The notes: a model not told the origin generated them from the sequence alone. 43,072 nucleotides of DNA from an uncultured Clostridia bacterium (GCA_947628115.1 CANQYS010000010.1:1-43072); one strand, 5' to 3'; counted from the first letter of the stretch, positions 7,795 through 16,736 are shown. Made by a program: numbers and translations.

Positions 7795-8214
7795 ATGAAT
7801 GGTATTTATTATGAACTCTGCAAGAAGGATATTTTTCATGAACTTTGTAAATGGGCATTTATGGGTGCAAAATATGCGAAACATTTTGCAAGACTTGCGC
7901 AGGATTTGCAGAAACGTGAGCAGGATTCTCAATTTTTTGTAAGACGTGCGCAGAATTTGCAGAAACGTGCGCAGGATTCTCAGAAAGTAGAAGAATTAGC
8001 ACAAATTGCAGAAATATGTGCACAACATGCAGAAATATGTGCACGAGATGCAGAAGTATCTGCACGAGATGCAAAAGAATGCTTGAAGAAAAGTGAACAG
8101 TTTTTAGAAGTTCTAAAAACAGCAAATTTTAAAGAAGAATATCCAGAAAATGCACAAGATCTTATAAATTGTATTGAGATAAGTGTACAAGAAGCAAAAG
8201 AAACTATGAGATGA
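7795..8214 (+). CDS. Alanine/glutamine-rich repeat protein, 139 residues (cassette B)
   Basis: ATG 7795 follows GGAGGAAAAAG. The middle is built of short related repeats (QDLQKREQDSQ, QNLQKRAQDSQ, then AEICAQHAEICARDAEVSAR), giving a long amphipathic helix or coiled coil at residues 30-105. Codon use is unlike the neighbours: CGT for arginine and GCG for alanine recur here, whereas the chromosome prefers AGA and GCA. The C-terminal 35 residues are less repetitive. No signal peptide or membrane helix. Function unknown; repeat-driven expansion of a smaller helical protein is plausible. Confidence 0.55.
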   Translation: MNGIYYELCKKDIFHELCKWAFMGAKYAKHFARLAQDLQKREQDSQFFVRRAQNLQKRAQDSQKVEELAQIAEICAQHAEICARDAEVSARDAKECLKKSEQFLEVLKTANFKEEYPENAQDLINCIEISVQEAKETMR

Positions 8215-8219
8215 ATACC

Positions 8220-8252
8220 AAAATGAGTCACTGGTCTTCCAGTGGCTCTTGC
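8220..8252 (+). terminator. Terminator of cassette B
   Basis: GAGTCACTGGTCTTCCAGTGGCTC stem-loop, a near copy of the cassette A terminator; it may also serve the convergent asd gene. Confidence 0.6.
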
Positions 8253-8264
8253 CATATATTAAAT

Positions 8265-9258
8265 TTAGTTTAGCTCAATTAATTTTTCTACAATTTGTAT
8301 TGCATTACTAGCGGCACCTTTTCTTATATTATCAGCAACTACCCACATATTTATACCAAAAGGAACACTGTAATCTCTTCTAATCCTTCCAACATAAACT
8401 TCATCATGACCATTTGCATTTTGTGCCAAAGGATATACATTTTTGCTTGGATTATCTTCTAAAATAATACCAGGACTATTTTTTAATAATTGTTTTAGTT
8501 CTTCTAAAATAAAATCATTTTCGAATTCTACATTTATAGATTCACTATGTGAATTAAGTACTGGAACTCTTACGGTTGTTGCAGTAACTTTTAAGTTTGG
8601 TTTTCCTAAAATTTTTCTTGTTTCATTAATCATTTTAATTTCTTCTTTTGTATAACCGTTTTCCTCGAATACATCTATATGTGGAAGACAGTTATTTATA
8701 ATAGGATATGGAAATTTTTTAGGCCCGCATTCCTTTAAGTCCATTTTCTAAATCGTCAACACCTTTTTTGCCAGCACCAGAAACGGCTTGATATGTTGAA
8801 TATACAATTCTTTTTATTGTGTATTTATCGTCTAGTGGCTTTAACGGAACAACAGCTTGAATTGTTGAACAATTAGGATTAGCAATTATACCACTGTTCC
8901 ATTTTATATCATCTGAATTAACCTCAGGTACTACCAATGGTACTTTTTGATCCATTCTAAAAGCACTACTATTATCAACAACTATGCATCCTTTTGAAGC
9001 TGCAATAGGAGAATATTTTTTAGAAGTTTCTCCACCTGCTGAAAATATAGCAAAATCAAATCCTTCATCAAATGAACTTTCAGTAAGTTCACGAATAGTA
9101 TATTCTTTACCTAAAAAATAAATTTTGGTACCAGCCGATTTAAAAGAGGCAAAAAATGCATATTCAGATATAGGTAAATTTTTTTCTTCAAGAACTTTAC
9201 GTGCAGTTATACCAACTAATCCAGTAGCACCTACTAATGCTAATTTATATTTTTTCAC
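8265..9258 (-). CDS. asd: Aspartate-semialdehyde dehydrogenase, +1 shift at CGGG
   Basis: Makes aspartate semialdehyde for lysine, methionine and threonine synthesis and feeds DapA. The N-terminal NADP domain (ALVGATGLVGITARKVLEE) and the active-site cysteine in NPNCSTIQA are intact. The zero frame then reads ATG CGG GCC TAA and stops. Skipping one C at 8727 gives ATG GGG CCT AAA, and the protein continues GPKKFPYPIINNCLPHID to the end. With that correction it is 330 residues, normal for the family; the glycine is residue 178. Homologues have no extra residue there. The gene is essential in most bacteria, so a real null is unlikely. Confidence 0.93.
8724..8727 (-). other. CGGG shift site, asd Gly178
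   Basis: On the minus strand the codons are ATG CGG GCC TAA in frame, or ATG (C)GGG CCT when one base is skipped. The only site here with G as fourth base and with ATG as the upstream codon. Confidence 0.85.
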
Positions 9259-9425
9259 ACTATCATCTCCTAATAAAAAAATATTATATTAATTATATGC
9301 AGAATTAAGTAAAAAAGGAATAGAAAAATAAAAAAAATATTGTTTTAATATATATTTTATTATATAATTTAATAATAATTTTATAAATAGACAAGTTTTT
9401 TGTCTAATAATTAGGGAGTGAAATT

Positions 9426-10538
9426 ATGAAAAGATATTATTTTACATCTGAAAGTGTAACAGAAGGACATCCAGATAAAGTATGTGACTTAATTTCAGAT
9501 ACAATATTAGACGAATGTTTAAAACAGGATGAATATTCAAGAGTTGCAATTGAAACATTTGCATCAAAAAATTTGATTACTATTGCTGGACAACTTACTA
9601 CAAAAGCTATAATTGATGCAGAAAAAATAGCAAGAGGTGTTTTAAAAGAAATTGGTTACGATAATGAAAATACTGATATTGATTATAGAACATGCAAGAT
9701 AGAAACAAATATAACAAAGCAAAGCGAAGATATAGCAATGGGAGTAGATATCGGTGGAGCAGGAGATCAAGGTATTATGTTTGGATATGCTTCAGACGAA
9801 ACAGAAGAACTTATGCCTTTTGCTATTGCAATGGCACATAAACTTGCAAAAAGACTTACAGAGGTAAGAAAAAATAGAGAGATAAATTATTTAAGACCAG
9901 ATGGAAAAGTACAAGTTACAGTAGAGTATTTAGATGATAAACCTGCAAGAATAGATACAATTTTAATATCAAATCAACACCTAGAAGGCGTTGATTTGGA
10001 TACAATAAAAGAAGATATAAAACAAAAAGTAATATACAATGTTATAGATAAAAAATACATTGATAATAACACAAAAATATATATAAACCCTACAGGTAGA
10101 TTTGTGATTGGAGGACCACTTGGAGATACAGGACTAACAGGAAGAAAAATTATTGTAGATACATATGGCGGATATAGTAAACATGGTGGAGGAGCCTTTT
10201 CTGGAAAAGATGCAAGTAAGGTAGATAGATCTGCAACTTATATGCTTCGCTATATTGCAAAAAATATAGTTGCAAATAATCTAGCAAAAAAATGTGAATT
10301 ACAAGTGTCTTATGCTATAGGAATGGAAAAGCCATTATCGATATTTATAAACACTTTTGGAACAAACACTATTCCAGAAGAAAAAATAATAGAATTAATA
10401 AAAGAAAAATTCGATTTAACACCTGATGGAATAATTAATTATTTAGAATTAAGAAAGCCAATATATACTAAAACAACTAATTACGGACATTTTGGAGATA
10501 AAGATTTACCTTGGGAGAAAATTATTAAATTTATATAA
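9426..10538 (+). CDS. metK: S-adenosylmethionine synthetase MetK
   Basis: Forms S-adenosylmethionine from ATP and methionine in the cytosol. Key motifs are [12 protein letters not shown] (residues 9-20), the methionine/ATP segment [12 protein letters not shown] (near 111-122), RPDGKVQVT, the P-loop-like GGGAFSGKD (near 248) and DRSATYM. At 370 residues it is 20-30 shorter than most bacterial MetK, mainly from loop trimming; all catalytic blocks are present. ATG 9426 follows TTAGGGAGTG. I see no SAM riboswitch in the 167 bases upstream. Out-of-phase CGGs (atC GGt, taC GGa) are read normally. Confidence 0.96.
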   Translation: MKRYYFTSESVTEGHPDKVCDLISDTILDECLKQDEYSRVAIETFASKNLITIAGQLTTKAIIDAEKIARGVLKEIGYDNENTDIDYRTCKIETNITKQSEDIAMGVDIGGAGDQGIMFGYASDETEELMPFAIAMAHKLAKRLTEVRKNREINYLRPDGKVQVTVEYLDDKPARIDTILISNQHLEGVDLDTIKEDIKQKVIYNVIDKKYIDNNTKIYINPTGRFVIGGPLGDTGLTGRKIIVDTYGGYSKHGGGAFSGKDASKVDRSATYMLRYIAKNIVANNLAKKCELQVSYAIGMEKPLSIFINTFGTNTIPEEKIIELIKEKFDLTPDGIINYLELRKPIYTKTTNYGHFGDKDLPWEKIIKFI

Positions 10539-10599
10539 CAATATTTGTAACAATAAATAAATTAGAAACATATAATACCATAAAGCAGGTGTAGATTAT

Positions 10600-10971
10600 A
10601 TGTTAGATTTTATTACAAATGGTATAATATGGACATTGGCACTGTATGGCTTAATAGAAATTATAAAAACAATATATTATGTATGTACATGTACAAAATT
10701 AGAATCAGATGGAATTTACTTTATAATTGCTGTAAAAAACCAACAAGAAAAAATAGAAGGATTTATGCGTTCTATATTATTTAGGATATTGTATGGAAAA
10801 GAAGAATGTGTAAAAAATGTAATATTAACAGACTTAGGATCATCTGATAAAACTAAAGATATAATAGAAAAGCTTGCACAAGATTATAAATTTATAGAAG
10901 TTGTAGATTGGAAAACTTGCAAGGATTTAATTGATAATATGGATAAAAATAATTTACATATAAAAGAATAA
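10600..10971 (+). CDS. Small membrane-anchored glycosyltransferase-like protein
   Basis: A 123-residue protein with one N-terminal hydrophobic helix (about residues 8-30), then a short alpha/beta segment (YFIIAVKNQQEKIEGFMRSI to ILTDLGSSDKTKDIIEKLA). This resembles the start of a GT-A glycosyltransferase nucleotide-binding fold. The catalytic remainder is missing, so a full enzyme is unlikely. It is a widespread type of small clostridial hypothetical. It sits 26 bases before recD2 and may be co-transcribed with it. Confidence 0.45.
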   Translation: MLDFITNGIIWTLALYGLIEIIKTIYYVCTCTKLESDGIYFIIAVKNQQEKIEGFMRSILFRILYGKEECVKNVILTDLGSSDKTKDIIEKLAQDYKFIEVVDWKTCKDLIDNMDKNNLHIKE

Positions 10972-10996
10972 ACATAATGTAAGGGAGAAAACAAAT

Positions 10997-13200
10997 TTGG
11001 AAATAAAAGGACAAATTTCTGAAATTATATATCAAAATGAAGTAAATAGCTATACAATAGCAGAATTTGAAACAGAAGAAGAACTAACAACAATAGTGGG
11101 CTATCTTCCTTTTATAAACAAGGGAGATAGCCTAAAATTAGTTGGAAATTTTGTTAATCATCCTGATTATGGAAGACAATTTAAAATACAAACATTTGAA
11201 AAAGTAATGCCAGAAACTTTAGAAGCATTAGAAAAATATTTATCAGGAGGAATTATTAAAGGTGTAGGTCCAGCTACAGCTAAAAGAATAGTAAGTAATT
11301 TTAAAGATGAGACAATTGCAGTGTTAAAATTTGAACCAGGAAGATTAGCTAATATAAAAGGTATTACTGAAACTAAGGCACAAGAAATATCTCAAGAATT
11401 TAACGAAAAATGGGAATTATGGCAAGTAGTAGGCTTTTTAGAAAAATTTCGGAATAACTGGTCAAAACAGTAAAAAAGTATATGAAAAATTAGGACAAGA
11501 TGCAATTTCCAAAATAGAAGAAAATCCATATATCTTGTTAGATATAACTTATGGAATTGATTTTAAAAAAATTGATAAAATGGCAATGGATTTAGGCATT
11601 GCTATTGATAATGGCAAAAGAATAGCAAGTGGAATAAAATATAGCTTAATTTTAGCAAGTAATAACGGAAATACTTGTGTATTGTACGAAAATTTAATAA
11701 ATTTTGTATCTGATTTATTAAAGGTAAACAAAGATAATATAGAACATGAAATAATAAATTTAAAAGTATCAGAGGAAATATATGTAGAAGAAAGAGAAGA
11801 TGGAAAATGGGTATATCTTTCTAGTTTTTATATAGCAGAAAAAAATGTTGCAGAAAAGTTAATTGCATTAGATAATGCAAAAAATATAAAAGAAGTAAAA
11901 AATTTAAAACTAGAGCTTAAAACATCAGAGAAAGATGAAAATATAGTTTTATCAGATGAACAAAAACAGGCAGTAGAAGCTGTAAATAATAATAATGTAT
12001 GTATTATAACTGGAGGACCAGGTACAGGAAAAACAACAATAATAAAATCCATAATAAAAATATACGAAAAAAACAAAAAAAAGGTTGTATTATGTGCACC
12101 TACAGGAAGAGCTGCAAAAAGAATGCAAGAGGCTACAGGAAAAGAAGCAACAACAATTCACAGACTTTTAGAAATAAAAAAATTAGAAGAAGAAGGTTTT
12201 TTAAGTATAGACTATCCAATTACACCAATAGATGCAGATATTGTAATAATAGATGAAGTATCTATGGTGGATATATTCTTAATGAATCATATTTTAAAAG
12301 CAATATATTTAGGAACAAAATTAATATTAGTAGGAGATATAAATCAATTACCTTCAGTAGGACCAGGAACAGTTCTTCAAGATATAATAGAATCTGAAAG
12401 TATTACAACAATAGAATTAAACAAAATTTTTAGACAAGCCGCAAAAAGTAAAATAATAACAAATGCACATAAAGTAAATAATGGAGAATGTTTTATAGGA
12501 ATAGAAGAAAAAGATAAATTAGACGATTTTTTCTATATAAATGAACAATCACAGGAAAAAGTTTTATATGATGTTATATCACTTTGCACAGGAAGATTAA
12601 AAAAATATGGAGATTATGATTTCTTAAAAAATATACAAGTATTAACTCCAACAAAAAAAGGTAGTTTAGGTACAAGAGAATTAAATAAACAGCTACAAAA
12701 TGCATTAAATCCTAAAAAATTAATAGAAAAGCAGAGTGGAGATAGATACTTTAGAACTGGCGATAGAGTAATGCAAGTAAAAAATAATTATGATATATAT
12801 TGGGAAAGAGAAATAAAAGACAAAATAGAAACAGGAAGCGGAATATTTAATGGAGAATTAGGTATAATTACCGAAATTGATGAGCAAGAAAAACAACTAC
12901 AAGTTTTTTTTGATGATGAAAAATCGGCTTGGTATGATTTTTCAAATCTTGATGAATTAGAGCATAGTTATAGTATAACAATACATAAATCACAACGGAA
13001 GTGAATTTGATGTTGTAATAATGTGTATACCACAAAGTTCACCAATGTTACTTACAAGGAATTTGCTATATACAGGTATAACAAGAGCAAAGAAACTTTT
13101 AATTATAATAAGCAATAAAAACATAATAGATTTTATGATACAAAATACAGATATAAAAAAGAGAAATACTGGTTTGAAATATAAATTAAAAAAATTGTAG
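10997..13200 (+). CDS. recD2: RecD2-type ATP-dependent DNA helicase, two +1 shifts
   Basis: A 5'-3' superfamily 1B helicase of DNA repair. The N-terminal region has helix-hairpin-helix motifs (GGIIKGVGPATAKRIV, residues 89-104). Helicase motifs follow: Walker A GGPGTGKTT, DEVSM, GDINQLPSVGPG, and motif VI TIHKSQ(G)SEFDVV. The zero frame breaks twice, at CGG 11450-11452 (TTT CGG AAT, then a stop 7 codons on) and CGG 12996-12998 (CAA CGG AAG TGA). Skipping one C each time restores KFGITGQNS and HKSQGSEFDVV, both standard for the family. The corrected length of 733 residues is normal. TTG start with AGGGAG upstream. The final codons TTG TAG lie in a MITE terminal repeat. Confidence 0.92.
11450..11453 (+). 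other. CGGA shift site, recD2 Gly152
   Basis: TTT CGG AAT in the zero frame; TTT (C)GGA ATA ACT GGT gives FGITG, joining the two HhH-region segments without an extra residue. Confidence 0.85.
12996..12999 (+). other. CGGA shift site, recD2 motif VI Gly667
   Basis: CAA CGG AAG TGA in the zero frame; CAA (C)GGA AGT GAA gives the conserved HKSQGSEF of helicase motif VI. Confidence 0.9.
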
Positions 13201-13304
13201 TTTGTGTTCGGGGAATTCTAGGGACTGTCCTTTAAAAATCACCAATTTTGGGGATTTTTGGGACTGTCCTGAATTCACCGAAAAACAAACAAACTACAAT
13301 TTAT
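13192..13304. repeat. MITE-like element, 113 bp, second copy
   Basis: The ends AAATTGTAGTTTGTGT and ACAAACTACAATTTAT flank GGGAATTCTAGGGACTGTCC and GGGGATTTTTGGGACTGTCC. It closely matches 7218-7328. Its left end contains the recD2 stop codon; the recG ribosome site (AAGGGAG) begins about ten bases after the right end. Confidence 0.8.
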
Positions 13305-13325
13305 ACAAATATAAGGGAGTAATAT

Positions 13326-15374
13326 ATGTTAGATTTAAGTAAAGATGTAAAGTTCATAAAAGGAGTAGGACCTGCAAGAGCAAAACTTTTAAATACTTTA
13401 GATATATTTACTTTAGAGGATTTAATAACATATTTTCCAAGAACTTATGAAGATAGAGGAAAACCCAAAAATATAGCTGAACTAGAAGACGGAGAAGAAG
13501 CTTTAATAGAAACAATATGTGTATCTAAAATGTTAGAAAAAAGAGTAAAAAAAAATATGGTAATATATAAATTAACAGTTAGAGATGAAACAGGAATTTG
13601 CAATATTACATGGTTTAACCAAAGATATTTAAAAGATAAATTTAAATTGGGTGAGACATATAAATTTTTCGGAAAGGTTCAAAAAAGAATTGGATTTATA
13701 GAAATGACTTCACCTGTATTTGATAGTGAAAATACAAATAAAAATACAGGAAAAATAATACCAATTTATCCACTTACATATAATTTATCTCAAAATGTTA
13801 TAAGACAAATAATGGAAAATGCATTAAAAGAAATACAAAATAATTTAAAAGAAACATTACCCAAATATTTATTAGAAGAATATAAATTATATGATATAAA
13901 CAAGGCAATAAATGAAATTCACTTTCCAAAAGATTTTGAAGGATATAATAAAGCAAGAAAAAGATTAGTTTTTGAAGAACTGCTTATTATGCAACTTGCA
14001 CTTTTAAATTTAAAAGAAAAATATTCAGTAAATGCAAAAGGAATTGAATTTAATAGAGATGTAAAAATGCAAGATGCAATAGAAAAACTTCCATTTAAAC
14101 TTACAAAGGCACAACTAAGGGTATTAGAGGAAATAGATAACGATATGGAAAGCAATAAACCGATGAATAGATTACTTCAAGGAGATGTAGGTTCACGGTA
14201 AAACAGCAGTATCAATAATTGCAAGTTATAAAGCGGTAAAATCTGGATATCAAGTAGCACTAATGGCACCAACTGCAATACTTAGCAGACAGCATTTAAA
14301 AAACTTTCAAAATATATTAGAAAATTTTAATATAAAATGTGAGTTATTAGTTAGTGGAATACCTAAAAAACAAAAAGAAGATATTTTGCAAAGGCTTAAA
14401 AATGGAGAAATAGATATTTTAATTGGAACTCATAGTTTATTAGAAGAAAATGTTATATTTAAAAATTTAGGGCTAGTTGTAACAGATGAACAACATAGGT
14501 TTGGTGTAAGACAAAGAAGCATAATAAATAATAAGGGAAAAAATCCAGATGTATTGGTAATGACAGCAACACCAATCCCAAGAACATTAGCATTAATATT
14601 ATATGGTGACTTAGATATATCTATAATTGATGAACTTCCTCCAAATAGAAAAAAAATAGATACTTTTGCGGTAACAAAACAATTAACAGATAGGGTAAAT
14701 AATTTTATAAAAAAACAATTAGACGAAGGAAGACAAGCATACATTGTATGTCCATTAGTAGAAGAATCGGAAGAAATAGAAGCAAATGCAGTTTTAGACT
14801 TATATAAGCAATATAAACAAATTTTTTCTAATTATGCTGTACAATATATACATGGAAAACTTAAACCAAAAGAAAAAGACCAAATTATGCAAGAATTTAA
14901 AGATGGTAAAATTCAAGTTTTAATATCTACAACAGTAATAGAAGTTGGGGTTGATGTTCCTAATAGTAATATAATGGTTATAGAAAATGCCGAAAGATTT
15001 GGACTAGCAACTCTTCACCAATTAAGAGGAAGGGTAGGACGTGGAAAATATAAATCATATTGTATTTTAAAATATGAAGGAAAACGGACAAAACACAAGA
15101 GAAAGAATGAAGATAATGACAGAAACCAATAATGGCTTTATAATATCAGAAAAGGATTTAGAACTTAGGGGCTCAGGGGAGTTTTTTGGAACAAGGCAAC
15201 ATCGGACTTCCAGAATTTAAAATAGCAAATTTATTTGAAGATATAGAAATGTTAAAATCTGTTCAAAGTGTGGCAATAAAAATTATGGAAGATGATCCTA
15301 ATTTAGAAAAGGAAAAAAATATTAAGTTAAAAAAACAAATTGAAAATAAATTTAAAGATAGAATTGAAATTTAA
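13326..15374 (+). CDS. recG: ATP-dependent DNA helicase RecG, three +1 shifts
   Basis: Branch-migrating helicase that remodels stalled forks and Holliday junctions. The wedge/OB domain lies in the first 200 residues ([10 protein letters not shown] start). Helicase motifs are QGDVGS(G)KTAV (Walker A, Gly291), [35 protein letters not shown] and LRGRVGRG. Three shifts are needed: CGGT 14196 (immediately followed by a zero-frame TAA), CGGA 15085 ([14 protein letters not shown]) and CGGA 15203 ([14 protein letters not shown]). The corrected length of 681 residues is exactly that of the family. Three independent nulls in an otherwise perfect gene, all of the same form, cannot be ordinary decay. Confidence 0.95.
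14196..14199 (+). other. CGGT shift site, RecG Walker A Gly291
   Basis: TCA CGG TAA in the zero frame; TCA (C)GGT AAA ACA gives the P-loop GSGKT. The only site with T as fourth base. Confidence 0.92.
15085..15088 (+). other. CGGA shift site, RecG Gly587
   Basis: AAA CGG ACA in the zero frame; AAA (C)GGA CAA AAC ACA AGA GAA AGA restores GQNTRER. Confidence 0.85.
15203..15206 (+). other. CGGA shift site, RecG Gly626
   Basis: CAT CGG ACT in the zero frame; CAT (C)GGA CTT CCA gives RQHGLPEF, the conserved C-terminal RecG block after GSGEFFGT. Confidence 0.9.
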
Positions 15375-15383
15375 GGCATTAAA

Positions 15384-15842
15384 TAAATGGTAGTTTGTAA
15401 ATTTCTTTTTAATGATTTAATTCAATTATTATAATTAAAAATCTTCGGTTTCCTCGGCTTCGTCTGCGTGTTTTATAAATTCTAAAAGTAAATCAATCGA
15501 GCCTCTCGGTAACCGCTTCCTCCATTGATTTCCTTTAAGAATTTATACAAACACTACGCTCGCATTCGTCAATTCAGATTTTTTAATTATAATAATTGTT
15601 TGAATTTCGGCATAAAAGTGTAGGGGCGGACGACTCTGTCCGCCCGAGAAAAAATTAGCAAACCAACTAAATGCAAACGTTGTAGGGGTCGCACCCCTGG
15701 GCGACCCGCAGAATTAAATTAATTGCAAACGTCGTAGGGGCGGAATCAATTTCCGCCCGAAAAACAATAAATAATTTCGGGCAGATATGGAATCTGCCCC
15801 TACAGATTTGAAAATGAATTTATACCTACAAACTACAATTTA
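15384..15842. repeat. Large composite repeat element filling the recG-DUF1653 gap
   Basis: About 460 bases without a gene. The ends TAAATGGTAGTTTGT and ACAAACTACAATTTA are terminal inverted repeats of the same family as at 7218. The left part has its own inverted pair (AATTATTATAATTAAAAATC near 15421 against TTTTTTAATTATAATAATTG near 15580). The right part strings GTAGGGGCGGACGACTCTGT, GTAGGGGTCGCACCCCTGGG and GTAGGGGCGGAATCAATTTC hairpin modules. 15720-15815 is the reverse complement of 6037-6125. Confidence 0.75.
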
Positions 15843-15893
15843 TCAAAATAAATAATATTATAATAAAATATGTAAAGAGGAGTGGTAAGAATA

Positions 15894-16151
15894 ATGCAAG
15901 TAAAAATAGGAAAAGTATATAGACATTTTAAAGGAAACTATTATTTTGTACAAGATATTGCATTAGACTCTGAAACAAAAGAAAGAGTTGTTATATATAA
16001 ACCAATATATGATAGAAATGATTCTAAGATTTGGGTAAGAAGAGAAACAATGTTTTTAGAAGAAATAGACATAACTAGAAAAGACAATATAACAGGACAA
16101 AAATATAGATTTGAATTAGCTGAAGATTTAGGAAAAGATTATACAAAATAA
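15894..16151 (+). CDS. DUF1653 family protein
   Basis: An 85-residue protein matching DUF1653: GKVYRHFKGNYYFVQDIALD (residues 5-24), then ETKERVVIYKPIYD and the tryptophan/arginine pair in KIWVRRETMFLEEID. Short, single-domain, cytosolic; function unknown. I prefer ATG 15894; a GTG at 15882 overlaps the GAGGAG ribosome site and is less likely. A strong terminator follows. Confidence 0.75.
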   Translation: MQVKIGKVYRHFKGNYYFVQDIALDSETKERVVIYKPIYDRNDSKIWVRRETMFLEEIDITRKDNITGQKYRFELAEDLGKDYTK

Positions 16152-16157
16152 AAAGTA

Positions 16158-16197
16158 AACAACGAACGGAATTTAACAGAGCTCCGTTCGTTGTTTA
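16158..16197 (+). terminator. Terminator after the DUF1653 gene
   Basis: AACAACGAACGGA and TCCGTTCGTTGTT pair as a 13-bp perfect stem around a short loop, followed by TAC. The arms are symmetrical, so it may work in both directions. Confidence 0.7.
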
Positions 16198-16240
16198 CTA
16201 AATGCGTGTGCTATAACACACAGGGGAGGGAGGTGCTCTT

Positions 16241-16321
16241 GATTTCCTCTCCACCCTATGTAAGAAGTCACTACTCCGCACGTGGAGCTGACTTACTTCG
16301 TACAGGGTGAAGAGGAAAATC
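16241..16321. other. Long imperfect hairpin, possible structured RNA
   Basis: GATTTCCTCTCCACCCT (16241-16257) pairs with AGGGTGAAGAGGAAAATC (16304-16321), inner blocks GTCA/TGAC pair, and the apex CTCCGCACGTGGAG is self-complementary. GC content is well above the surroundings. The rest of the 389-base gap holds a GTGTGCTATAACACAC hairpin (about 16205-16220) and two small hairpins (AACACTTGTT type and GGTCA/TGACC) at 16375-16425. Confidence 0.5.
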
Positions 16322-16352
16322 CAAAAACAATAAATCCTCTTGTACTCGTCAT
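16293..16352 (-). CDS. Tiny ORF of 19 codons with strong ribosome site
   Basis: On the minus strand, AAAGGAGGG lies seven bases before ATG 16352. The peptide is MTSTRGFIVFGFSSSPCTK and stops at 16293-16295, inside the right arm of the long hairpin. It could be a leader peptide or a small protein. No downstream gene on this strand is nearby, so attenuation is not supported. Confidence 0.3.
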   Translation of the reverse strand: MTSTRGFIVFGFSSSPCTK

Positions 16353-16485
16353 AGAGTACCCTCCTTTCCTAATTAACCTAACAACAAGTGTTAGGTCTCG
16401 GTCAAAGAATATCTGACCAAGTAAAAATATAATAACATAATTCTGCAAAGAATACAAGTAAAATTTGAAATAAAACATAAAATAT

Positions 16486-16496
16486 GTTATAATTAT
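16486..16496 (+). promoter_or_regulatory. Extended -10 promoter upstream of a tiny gene
   Basis: TATGTTATAAT matches the elements at the two cassettes near 7.3 and 7.7 kb. It lies about 45 bases before ATG 16541. Confidence 0.45.
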
Positions 16497-16540
16497 ACAT
16501 AATTCAAATATGAATTAATTTTGAAAAAGGAGGATTTAGC

Positions 16541-16618
16541 ATGGCAACTTTTGAAGAGACATTATTGAAAAGCTTCCAAATGGAAAATGGCGTGCTGTGC
16601 GTCGCCATAAGAAGATAA
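16541..16618 (+). CDS. Tiny gene, 25 codons, with promoter, ribosome site and terminator
   Basis: AAAGGAGG precedes ATG 16541 (MATFEETLLKSFQ), stopping at 16616-16618. A second frame through the same DNA reads EKLPNGKWRAVRRHKKIN to a stop at 16621 and looks more protein-like (basic, RRHKK end). The true product might be MATFEET joined to that frame by a shift near 16565-16572. There is no CGG here, so this would be a different event. A terminator follows at once. Confidence 0.35.
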   Translation: MATFEETLLKSFQMENGVLCVAIRR

Positions 16619-16634
16619 ATTAGTATCCAACACA

Positions 16635-16678
16635 AAAACAGCCTGATCTTTGTTAATTCAAGGTATTGGCTGTTTTAC
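16635..16678 (+). terminator. Terminator of the tiny gene
   Basis: AAAACAGCC pairs with GGCTGTTTT, with an inner CTTTG/CAAGG pair; the stem ends in T residues. Confidence 0.6.
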
Positions 16679-16736
16679 TATTTAAAATGTATAAAATTCC
16701 TTGTTTTACTAAAACTAGTAAAAGAGGTGTTTTTTT

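Noticed and set aside
7859-8125. Minus-strand ORFs inside the cassette B gene
   Set aside because: They mirror the repetitive plus-strand coding sequence and have no ribosome site.
9260-9425. SAM riboswitch before metK
   Set aside because: The 167-base gap is AT-rich and lacks the conserved SAM-I core; only a small AGACAAGTTTTTTGTCT hairpin is visible.
11828-12256. Other-frame ORFs within recD2
   Set aside because: They are low-complexity shadows of the helicase gene on both strands.
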